A DNA stretch of 64,000 bases from positions 9,716,154 to 9,780,153 of the forward strand of contig NZ_KI632511.1 of NCBI RefSeq assembly GCF_000504285.1. The letters are read 5' to 3'. This DNA is from Actinospica robiniae DSM 44927 (GTDB taxonomy: Bacteria; Actinomycetota; Actinomycetes; Streptomycetales; Catenulisporaceae). The first letter of the stretch is position 1. Each line of letters opens with the position of its first letter. A program made the translations under genes and the position numbers. The notes under the pieces are model-generated. The model was not told the DNA's origin and did no database searches. It saw nothing but the letters and a program-made list of their open reading frames with translations. This document shows positions 50,649-57,842 of the stretch, piece after piece.

Positions 50649-52115
50649 ATGCTCGATACCCTCTACCGCACGCTGCGCCGCGACCCCGAGCGTCCGGCGC
50701 TGCTCGGCCACAGCCGAGGCGACGAGCCTCGGGTCATCGCGCGACGCGGGGACATCGCAGACCTCGCCGATGGGTATGCGGCCGCGTTGTACTCGCGGCA
50801 CGGCCTGCGCCCTGGTGACACCCTCGGAGTCGCGGCACGCCCGGGCCTGCATACGCTCGCCGTCATGCTCGCGGCGCACCGCCTCGGCTTGCGTGTGGCG
50901 GCCCTCAATCCGGCTGCCGGTCCGGACGTGATGCGGGCCGGCACTCAGCTGGCCGCGCCTTCGTTGATCATCGCTGACGCCCTCGTCCAAGCGGTGGCGG
51001 GTTGGGCTGCGCCGGTGGCCCGTCGCGCCCGCATAGCGATGCCGCGGCTCGACGAGCTCGGCCCGGCCGTGGTCACGGTGGGGCCGCGACGGATGGGCTG
51101 CGCGCCCGCGCTCGAGACGTCCGGCTGCGCGCCGGCTCCGCCCTTCGATGTGGACGAGCAGAGCGACGCGGTCATCATCTTCACCTCCGGCACGACCGCC
51201 GCGCCAAGAGCGGTGGTACACAGCCGGGCGAGCCTCGCCGCCGGCATGCGCGCGGTCGCGGACCTGGTGGGCCCGAATGAGGGCTCGATCGTGCTCGGCG
51301 GCACGTTCTTCGTCCAGCTTCCGGCGCTCGCCGGCGGCGCCACCGTCGCTCTTCCGGCACTGAGCCCGGGAGGCCTCGGCCGCCAGATCGCCAGGCTCAA
51401 GCCGGACGAGACGTACCTGACGCCGCCCGAAGCGCGCGAGGTGCGGCACTTCACCGGACGCGTCTGGCTCGGTTCGGCACCGGTGAGCGCGCGCTTGCTC
51501 GGCCGGATCCGGGACGCCGGCGCCACCGAGGCCTGGGGCGTCTACGCGATGACGGAATGCTTCCCGGTGTCCGCGGTCGAATACGACGAGAAGGCGGCGT
51601 TCACGGCGGCCGGCGACCTCGTCGGCAGTCCGCTTCCCGGCGTGCAAGCGAAAGTTTCGGAGACCGGCGAGCTGCTGCTGACCGGCGCGGGTGTGCGGGA
51701 CCGCTACCTCGGCGAAGAGCCCGACCCCTGGGTGCGCACGGGAGACCGGGCTATGATCACCGCGGACGGCCAGATCGTGCTGGAAGGGCGCTGCAAAGAC
51801 ATGGTGCTGCGAAATGCCGAGAACATCTACCCCGGACTGTACGAGCCCTCCCTGCACCTGCCCGACGTGGAGTCGGCGTTGCTGGTCGGCATACCGGACG
51901 GCGACGGCGACGAACGCCTGGTCGCGATGATCCAGGCGCGGATCGGAGCGGACCGGAAGAAGCTGCTCGAGGAACTCGAGGTGCCGTTCGCGCGCATGGG
52001 CAGCGCCCGCCCGGACGAGGTGGTGTTCGCCACCGTGCCGCTCAAGGGCCGGTCGCGCAAACCGGACCGGGAGAAGGCGGCGCAGCGGTGCGCGAAGCGG
52101 CTGGCCAAGCGATGA
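50649..52115 (+). CDS. AMP-forming acyl ligase (OleC-like position) with altered P-loop
   Basis: An ANL-superfamily enzyme of 488 residues. The P-loop reads TSGTTAAPR (179-187): the usual G and K (TSGTTGxPK) are replaced by A and R. WGVYAMTECFP (A5), PWVRTGDRAMITADGQIVLEGRCKDMVLRNAENIYPGLYE (A7/A8) and the end region LKGRSRKPDREKAAQR are present. In Ole clusters, the ligase homologue OleC is a beta-lactone synthetase acting on beta-hydroxy acids; alternatively this could be an acyl-CoA or acyl-AMP ligase. It begins 7 bases after the glycosyltransferase stop (ATG 50649, GAGG upstream) and overlaps the P450 gene by 4 bases. Confidence 0.85.
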   Translation: MLDTLYRTLRRDPERPALLGHSRGDEPRVIARRGDIADLADGYAAALYSRHGLRPGDTLGVAARPGLHTLAVMLAAHRLGLRVAALNPAAGPDVMRAGTQLAAPSLIIADALVQAVAGWAAPVARRARIAMPRLDELGPAVVTVGPRRMGCAPALETSGCAPAPPFDVDEQSDAVIIFTSGTTAAPRAVVHSRASLAAGMRAVADLVGPNEGSIVLGGTFFVQLPALAGGATVALPALSPGGLGRQIARLKPDETYLTPPEAREVRHFTGRVWLGSAPVSARLLGRIRDAGATEAWGVYAMTECFPVSAVEYDEKAAFTAAGDLVGSPLPGVQAKVSETGELLLTGAGVRDRYLGEEPDPWVRTGDRAMITADGQIVLEGRCKDMVLRNAENIYPGLYEPSLHLPDVESALLVGIPDGDGDERLVAMIQARIGADRKKLLEELEVPFARMGSARPDEVVFATVPLKGRSRKPDREKAAQRCAKRLAKR

Positions 52116-53158
52116 GCGCACGGTCGCTGGACCGCCGCGTCTACCTGCGCAGCCATCCGTTGCTGTTCGGGCTGATCAGCGCCACCAGGCCGCTGGGCGC
52201 CGTCTGGGTCGGACGTACCCTGCTCGTGCACGACGCCGAGGTCTACCGGGAGATTCTGACGAACGTCCCGCTCGACCGCGAGGCCGAGGGCACGACGGGC
52301 GGTGCGGCACTGCAGTTGGGCGGCGGGGGAGTGCTTTTCGACCAGGCCGGAGACGAGCATCGCGAAGCACGCCGATCGCTGGCCGCGGACCTGGGCGCCG
52401 AAGGAGTGAGCCGTGTTCGTCCGATCTGGCAGGGCGTCATCGAACGCGGGCTCACGCAGTTGCCTGGTCCGGTCGACCTCGTCCCGCTGGCGAAGGAGAT
52501 CGCGGGGGCCACGGCGTGTGCGCTGACGGGCTGTGCGACCGAGCCGCTCGTGCTCGCTGAAGCAACCGTCGAGGCTGCCTCGAACGCAGCAGGTGAACAC
52601 TTGCCCCGCCTGTGGGGGCACCGACGGGTCGCACTCCGAGCGCTACGCGCTGCCGATGCACTCAGCGCACTGCTACCCGACCCCTTAGACGCGATGCTGG
52701 CGGTCGCAGCCGTCAACACCACCCTTGCCGCGCTGCCGCGAGCTGCGGCGTGGTGTGCGAGAGCAGAGCTTTGGGATCAGATCTCGCCGGAGCTCACCAG
52801 CGAGCTTCTACGCGTTACGGCGCCTACGCCGATCCTGCCGCGCGTTGCCGCGGCCGGCGCGACGATCCGGCTGGGGGACAGGCGTTTCCGGATCCGCGCA
52901 GGAGACCGGCTCATCCTGGTCGCCCGCCACGCCGCCGAGGCCCACCGCGATACGGCGAGGAACGAGCGGACTGCGGCCCAAGCCGTCTTCGGCGCCGGTC
53001 CGCACGCCTGCCCTGGCGCCAACCTGGCCCGCGCCCAGCTCACGGACTTCCTCACGGCGCTCGTTCCTCATCGCCCCGAGGTTCGGAAAGCGGTCGCGGC
53101 ACGCGGGACCGCATTGCCCGGCTACGCGAAGCTGGTGATGGCGGGAAGCCGGGTGTGA
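52112..53158 (+). CDS. Short, atypical cytochrome P450
   Basis: A 348-residue P450, shorter than the usual about 400. The haem loop FGAGPHACPG (293-302) gives the ligand C300; ExxR is E231-R234; the C-helix HxxxR is H83-R87. The I-helix motif is AAVNTTLAALP (about 199-209), lacking the acidic residue of the usual (A/G)Gx(D/E)T, so proton delivery may differ, as in some peroxygenase-type or non-oxidative P450s. Missing length is mainly between the ExxR and earlier helices. ATGA overlap with the ligase gene. No ferredoxin gene is in the operon. Confidence 0.85.
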   Translation: MSARSLDRRVYLRSHPLLFGLISATRPLGAVWVGRTLLVHDAEVYREILTNVPLDREAEGTTGGAALQLGGGGVLFDQAGDEHREARRSLAADLGAEGVSRVRPIWQGVIERGLTQLPGPVDLVPLAKEIAGATACALTGCATEPLVLAEATVEAASNAAGEHLPRLWGHRRVALRALRAADALSALLPDPLDAMLAVAAVNTTLAALPRAAAWCARAELWDQISPELTSELLRVTAPTPILPRVAAAGATIRLGDRRFRIRAGDRLILVARHAAEAHRDTARNERTAAQAVFGAGPHACPGANLARAQLTDFLTALVPHRPEVRKAVAARGTALPGYAKLVMAGSRV

Positions 53159-54030
53159 GCATGCGCGTAGCCGTCACTGGAGCGAGCGGCTTCTGCGGCG
53201 GCTACGTCGCGCGGGCCGCACGGGATCGAGGCGATGAAGCGCTCTGCTTCTCGCGCACGAAGGGCCCGGTGGGCCGGCACATCCCGTGGGACGCGTCCGC
53301 CGATGTGCCGGACCTGCACAGCGCGGAGCTGGTGATCCACTGCGCCGCTGCAGTCGGCGATCACAAGCCTGGCAGCGCCGAGGAGCGCAACCAGGCGGCA
53401 GTCAACGTGCGCGGCACGCAGCGTCTGCTTGAGGCGGCCGCGAGGGCCGGGTGCAAGGTCGTCTTCGTCAGCAGTGCGAGCGTCTACGACACGAGGCGAA
53501 GCAGGGAACGTATCACCGAGGATCATCCGACCGAAGGCGGCCACCTCAACGCGTACGGCGCCACGAAGGCACAGGCCGACCGCGCCGCGCTGGCCGCGGG
53601 AGCCGTGGTCCTGCGGCCCCGCGCGGTTTACGGGCTCGGGGATCCGCACCTGGTCCCGCGGCTGCTCGCGCACCAGCGCAGGGGCCTGATGCCACTTCCC
53701 GGCAAGGACGTCACGCTCAGCCTGACCGCCGTCGAAACCCTGGCGGACGCGTGCCTTGCCGCGGCGGCTTGGCCAACCGGCGCCTACAACATCGTCGATC
53801 CCGAGCCCTATCGGCGAGACGCCGCGGTCCTCAGCGTCCTGATAGCTCACGGCCGTGGCGCCGGGCGCATCCTCCATGTGCCACTGCCGATAGTCAGAGC
53901 TCTGCCCAGCGCCGTGCTCACGCCTTATGCGGTCGATCAGCTTGCCCACACCGTCGTTCTCGACACGAGTAAAGCGCGGGGCCAGGGCTTCGCGCCGACG
54001 CGTACCCTCGCCGACTACCGCCCGATCTGA
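53155..54030 (+). CDS. NAD(P)-dependent epimerase/dehydratase, OleD/3-beta-HSD-like
   Basis: An extended short-chain dehydrogenase of 291 residues: Rossmann motif VAVTGASGFCGGYVA, LVIHCAA, VFVSSASVYD (Ser) and the catalytic YGATK (YxxxK). The N-terminal region with DEALCFSR resembles OleD-type 3-oxoacid reductases, and genomic position next to OleA- and OleC-like genes supports that comparison. GTG 53155 overlaps the P450 stop (GTGA); ATG 53161 is an alternative start. Its stop directly abuts the convergent nadR stop. Confidence 0.85.
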   Translation: MSMRVAVTGASGFCGGYVARAARDRGDEALCFSRTKGPVGRHIPWDASADVPDLHSAELVIHCAAAVGDHKPGSAEERNQAAVNVRGTQRLLEAAARAGCKVVFVSSASVYDTRRSRERITEDHPTEGGHLNAYGATKAQADRAALAAGAVVLRPRAVYGLGDPHLVPRLLAHQRRGLMPLPGKDVTLSLTAVETLADACLAAAAWPTGAYNIVDPEPYRRDAAVLSVLIAHGRGAGRILHVPLPIVRALPSAVLTPYAVDQLAHTVVLDTSKARGQGFAPTRTLADYRPI

Positions 54031-55143
54031 TCAGCCGAGCGGATCGGCCAGACCCCAGCCGCGCGCGAGCATGTCATCGACTGCTGCGATCGCTTGGTGC
54101 AGCCGTGCATCCCGAGCGCCGGTCACCTCGATCCACGGGATGTCCTGCGCGGCAAGGATCTCGCGGAACCGGCCCGTCATCCAGGCGCGGATGTGCTCGC
54201 CGTCGCGCAGGCCGTCGTCTTCGAAAGGGACGCCCTCGTCGCTGGTGAGGATGTACAGCGCGCGCTTGGGCATGGCGGCTGCGGCTCGCTCGACGTCGGG
54301 CGTGGTCGCGCCCATGTAGCGCTCCTGCCAGACGGTGGTAGCGAGCGCGTCGGTGTCGCAGACGAGCACGGGTCCGCCGCGACGTGCCGCACGGTCTTCG
54401 TCGGCGGTCTGGCGTACGACCACGTCGGTGAAATCAGAGTCGAGCCATTCGAGGTCGAAGATGCTCGGCTCCGGCCCGCGCTCGCGCGCCGCCAGCGCCC
54501 GGGCCACCGCCAGCTTGACGACCGTCAGGGTCCTGCCGTACTCCGGCACACAGCCCGTCGACGCGTGTGCGCCGCCACGTGCACGCAGGGCTTCAGCGAG
54601 GTCGAGTGAGAGCGTGGTGGTCCCGGTGGACTCCGCGCCGAGCACGACGACGCGGCGGGCGAGCCACGCGCGCACGGGCGGTGCGATCGACTCCCAGTGC
54701 GCGATCGGATCGGCACGCACCTTCGTCGCCGAGATCGGGACGGTCCCGCGCGACTGGTCGAGGCGCACGTCCGCGGCGTCGAATCGGCGCGCCATCTCCG
54801 CGCCGTATGGCTCCGAGGTGAAGACGGCCGTCACCGGGACGCCCGCGTGCGCGGAAGCCGTCAGGGCTTCGCGCATGAGGCTCACGTGGCCCTCCCACGC
54901 GTCGTCGTCGCCGTAGTCGACGCGGAGGTTGTCCATGATCCCGACGACGTCCACGTGGCTCTCGGCGTACTCCTCCCGCAGCCAGGCGGCTCGCGCGGCC
55001 AAGGGGATGGACTCCACGTCGGCTGCCATCACCACGACGCTGACACGCCGGCAGGCGGAAGCGGCAGCGTCGATGAGGAAGTGGTGGCCGGCGTGCGGCG
55101 GATAGAACTTGCCTATGACCAGCCCGTGCTCGAACTCGCTCAC
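54031..55143 (-). CDS. nadR: NadR-like NMN adenylyltransferase/ribosylnicotinamide kinase
   Basis: A bifunctional NAD salvage enzyme of 370 residues. The N-terminal nucleotidylyltransferase domain has GKFYPPHAGHHFLI (HxGH motif) and PISATKVRADP; the C-terminal kinase domain begins VVVLGAESTGTTTLSLDLAEAL. The Walker A is GAESTGTTT, with Thr where NadR usually has Lys (GxxxxGKS/T), so kinase activity is uncertain. There is no N-terminal helix-turn-helix, unlike enterobacterial NadR. It overlaps the upstream transporter gene pnuC by 4 bases, matching the transport-then-phosphorylation route for nicotinamide riboside. Confidence 0.92.
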   Translation of the reverse strand: MSEFEHGLVIGKFYPPHAGHHFLIDAAASACRRVSVVVMAADVESIPLAARAAWLREEYAESHVDVVGIMDNLRVDYGDDDAWEGHVSLMREALTASAHAGVPVTAVFTSEPYGAEMARRFDAADVRLDQSRGTVPISATKVRADPIAHWESIAPPVRAWLARRVVVLGAESTGTTTLSLDLAEALRARGGAHASTGCVPEYGRTLTVVKLAVARALAARERGPEPSIFDLEWLDSDFTDVVVRQTADEDRAARRGGPVLVCDTDALATTVWQERYMGATTPDVERAAAAMPKRALYILTSDEGVPFEDDGLRDGEHIRAWMTGRFREILAAQDIPWIEVTGARDARLHQAIAAVDDMLARGWGLADPLG

Positions 55144-55793
55144 GCGGCCACGACCTCGGCGTGCGGCTCACGCACGGCGCTCTCCCGCATCCACGCGCGC
55201 AGACCGAAGCCGCACAGGGAGAGGAAGAGGATGTACACGATGCCGGTGAGGTACAGCACCTTGACGAAGTAGAGCGGGACGTAGATCACGTCGGCGGCGA
55301 TCCAGAAGTACCAGTTCTGCAGCTTCTTGATGTTCAGCAGCCATTGGGCGGCCAGCGAGAGCGCGGTGGTCAGCGCGTCCCAGAAGGGCGCGATGTCGTG
55401 CGCGGCGCTCAGGATCGCGGTCAGGCCCCAGGTCGCAGGCACGATCAGGAACGCCAGCAGGCCGACCAGCTTGGGCGAGGCGTGGCCCATCACCCGCCGG
55501 CTGCGCCGTTCGCCCCCGTGCAGCCACTCCCACCAGCCCAGGAAGCCGAGCCCGAGGTAGACGATCTGCAGCGACGCGTCCGCGTAGAGCCGCGCGGTCC
55601 AGAACAGCACGAGGAAGAAGACGTTGTTGGCGATGCCGATCGGGAAGTTCCAGATGTTGAACCGCACGGTCAGCCACACCCCGACCGCGCCGGTGGCGAA
55701 GCCCAGGAGTTCGGCCCAGGTCACCGCGTCCTGTCCGAAGTGGAACAGGACGGTGTTGAGCGGTGCCACCCACGAGTCCAGCCAGTGCATCAT
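55140..55793 (-). CDS. pnuC: Nicotinamide riboside transporter PnuC
   Basis: A 217-residue membrane protein with about seven helices. PnuC signatures: WNFPIGIANNVFFLVLFWTARLYADASLQ and QWLLNIKKLQNWYFWIAADVIYVPLYFVKVLYLT, the conserved substrate-binding region with WxxW-type residues. It imports nicotinamide riboside by facilitated diffusion, trapped by NadR phosphorylation. ATG 55793 follows a run of six G. First gene of the pnuC-nadR operon. Confidence 0.95.
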   Translation of the reverse strand: MMHWLDSWVAPLNTVLFHFGQDAVTWAELLGFATGAVGVWLTVRFNIWNFPIGIANNVFFLVLFWTARLYADASLQIVYLGLGFLGWWEWLHGGERRSRRVMGHASPKLVGLLAFLIVPATWGLTAILSAAHDIAPFWDALTTALSLAAQWLLNIKKLQNWYFWIAADVIYVPLYFVKVLYLTGIVYILFLSLCGFGLRAWMRESAVREPHAEVVAA

Positions 55794-55801
55794 GCCCCCC
55801 C

Positions 55802-55814
55802 TGACTTAGCGTCA
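55802..55814. promoter_or_regulatory. Candidate operator TGAC-N5-GTCA at the pnuC start
   Basis: TGACTTAGCGTCA lies 8 bases upstream of the pnuC start codon; a further TTTGACG half-site follows. A NAD-responsive repressor is plausible for this operon, but no consensus could be checked. Confidence 0.4.
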
Positions 55815-55874
55815 GTTTGACGATAACTGCGGGCACGATAGCGCGGCAGGCCGGAGCCGGTCAACGCAGATCGA

Positions 55875-55889
55875 CTGAAAGCCTTTCAG
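55875..55889. promoter_or_regulatory. Perfect palindrome CTGAAAG-C-CTTTCAG
   Basis: A 7-1-7 palindrome in the divergent gap between pnuC and the arabinofuranosidase gene. The GAAAG/CTTTC core resembles LacI-family sites upstream of actinobacterial carbohydrate genes. Confidence 0.5.
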
Positions 55890-56001
55890 GGGACCCGACG
55901 GCCGGGCCTGCCGCGTCGAGGCGGAGCGGTCCGGCTCCGTTGCGCCCCGTTGTTCCAATGGGCACACTGCGCGCTAGCAGGCACGGTCGCGCGGCCGCTT
56001 A

Positions 56002-56015
56002 TGTTAACGCTAACA
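56002..56015. promoter_or_regulatory. LacI-type operator before the arabinofuranosidase gene
   Basis: TGTTAACGCTAACA has 5-bp perfect arms (TGTTA/TAACA) around a central acgc, and overlaps the leader directly before the AGGAGG ribosome site (about 56017-56022). Its position would block transcription or early elongation. Confidence 0.65.
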
Positions 56016-56027
56016 CAGGAGGCTAAG

Positions 56028-57494
56028 ATGCTCACCCAGCGAAGGCGGGGCCTGGTGGCCGCCGCAGTGGTCACCGCGTTGGCCGGCGCCGGCGGGACGG
56101 TGGTCGCCGTCGGAGCGCAGGCCGCCACCGCGGGCTGCACCGTGTCGTACGCGATCAGCTCCCAGTGGCCGGGCGGCTTCGGCGCGAACGTCGAGGTCAC
56201 GAATCTCGGCGCCGCGGTCAGCAGTTGGACGCTGACGTGGTCCTTCACCGCCGGGCAGACGGTCACTCAGCTCTGGAACGGCAGCTACACGCAGTCCGGC
56301 TCCGCGGTGACCGTGACCAGCGCCTCGTACAACGGGAGCCTGGCGACCGGAGCCGACGCCACGTTCGGCTTCAACGGCGCGTGGAACAACTCCAGCAACC
56401 CCGCCCCGACGGCCTTCAGCATGAACGGCGTCGCGTGCACGGGCACGGTGGGCACCTCCACCGGCTCGACGAGCCCGAGCCCCAGCCCCAGCCCCACGAG
56501 CGCGTCGCCCAGCGCCTCGCCCAGTTCGTCGCCCACGCAGGGCGCCGGTCAGGGTCCGTGCGACATCTACGCGTCCGGCGGCACGCCCTGCGTGGCAGCG
56601 CACTCCACCACCCGGGCGCTGTACGCGGCGTACAACGGCAACCTGTACCAGGTGCGGCGTTCCTCGGATAACTCGACGCTGAACATCGGCGTGACCTCGG
56701 CCGGCGGCTATGCGAACGCGGCGGCGCAGGACTCGTTCTGCTCCGGAACGACCTGCGTGATCACGGAGATCTACGACCAGTCCGGCCACGGTAACAACCT
56801 GACTGACGCCCCGGCCGGCGGCGCGGCAGGTGGCCCCGACGGCCTGGCGAACGCGACCGCCGCGCCCACCACGCTGAACGGTCACAAGGCCTACGGCGTG
56901 TACATCGCGGCCGGCGACGGCTACCGTGACGACTCCACCAGCGGGATCGCGACCGGCGACAACGCCGAGAGCGAGTACGCGGTGCTCGACGGCACGCACT
57001 ACAACGGCGGCTGCTGCTTCGACTACGGCAACGCCGAGACCGATGCCCATGACGACGGCAACGGCACCATGGAAGCGATCTACTTCGGCAACATCAAGGT
57101 GTGGGGTTACGGCACCGGGAACGGCCCGTGGATCATGGCCGACATGGAGAACGGCCTGTACTCCGGAGTCAACGCGGGCTACAACGCGAACGACCCGACG
57201 ACGAGCTACCGCTACACCACGGCGATGATCGAGGGCGGCGCCAACAAGTGGGCCATCCTCGGCGGCAACGCGCAGTCCGGCGGCCTGGCCACCGACTACA
57301 GCGGCACGCGGCCGAACGTCTCGGGCTACAACCCGATGCACAAGCAGGGCGCGATCATCCTCGGCATCGGCGGCGACAACAGCAAGAGCTCGGCCGGCAC
57401 CTTCTACGAAGGCGTCATGACGAGCGGATACGCGTCCGCGTCGACGGAAGCGGCGGTGCAGGCGGAAATCGTTACCGCCGGGTACGGGAACTGA
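56028..57494 (+). CDS. Secreted CBM2-linked alpha-L-arabinofuranosidase (GH54)
   Basis: A 488-residue exported enzyme that should remove arabinose side chains from arabinoxylan or arabinan. Order: Sec signal peptide (RRRGLVAAAVVTALAGAGGTVVAVGAQA, about 5-32), a cellulose-binding CBM2 (about 33-138, GCTVSYAISSQWPGGFGANVEVTN ... WNGSYTQSG), a Ser/Pro linker (about 142-178) and the GH54 domain (about 179-488) with TEIYDQSGHGNNLTDA and the CCFDYGNAE motif that carries the catalytic nucleophile in GH54. The fungal-type C-terminal CBM42 is absent. The start at 56028 has a perfect AGGAGG. Regulation by a LacI-type repressor is suggested by the operator at 56002. Confidence 0.92.
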   Translation: MLTQRRRGLVAAAVVTALAGAGGTVVAVGAQAATAGCTVSYAISSQWPGGFGANVEVTNLGAAVSSWTLTWSFTAGQTVTQLWNGSYTQSGSAVTVTSASYNGSLATGADATFGFNGAWNNSSNPAPTAFSMNGVACTGTVGTSTGSTSPSPSPSPTSASPSASPSSSPTQGAGQGPCDIYASGGTPCVAAHSTTRALYAAYNGNLYQVRRSSDNSTLNIGVTSAGGYANAAAQDSFCSGTTCVITEIYDQSGHGNNLTDAPAGGAAGGPDGLANATAAPTTLNGHKAYGVYIAAGDGYRDDSTSGIATGDNAESEYAVLDGTHYNGGCCFDYGNAETDAHDDGNGTMEAIYFGNIKVWGYGTGNGPWIMADMENGLYSGVNAGYNANDPTTSYRYTTAMIEGGANKWAILGGNAQSGGLATDYSGTRPNVSGYNPMHKQGAIILGIGGDNSKSSAGTFYEGVMTSGYASASTEAAVQAEIVTAGYGN

Positions 57495-57551
57495 CCCGGA
57501 CGATTTTCGCCGGCACCCGCATGATCGCAGGTCAAGCGGGCACCCGGTGGT

Positions 57552-57842
57552 ATGGCTATGGAGTTCAAGAAGCACCAGGGTGCCGCCGCCGTCATCCTGC
57601 TCGCCGCCGCGATCATCGCCGCGATCATCGTGCTCCACATCATCTTCGTCCTGATCGGGGCGAACGGTCATAACAGCATCGTGTCCACGATAGGCCAGTG
57701 GTCGGGCCACCTGGCCGCGTGGTTCAAGGATCTGTTCGACACGAGCAGCGCGAAGTGGAACGTCGTACTGAACTACGGCCTCGCCGCGCTGGCCTACCTG
57801 TTCGTCGGGAGGCTGGCGGCGAGTCTGGTCGAAAGGGTCTGA
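57552..57842 (+). CDS. Small two-helix membrane protein
   Basis: The 96-residue protein has two membrane segments (about 11-37 and 73-92) and a short amphipathic stretch between them (HNSIVSTIGQWSGHLAAWFKDLF). Unknown function. Its 3' end overlaps the convergent esterase gene by 49 bases, an unusually long tail overlap. ATG 57558 is an alternative start. Confidence 0.6.
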   Translation: MAMEFKKHQGAAAVILLAAAIIAAIIVLHIIFVLIGANGHNSIVSTIGQWSGHLAAWFKDLFDTSSAKWNVVLNYGLAALAYLFVGRLAASLVERV

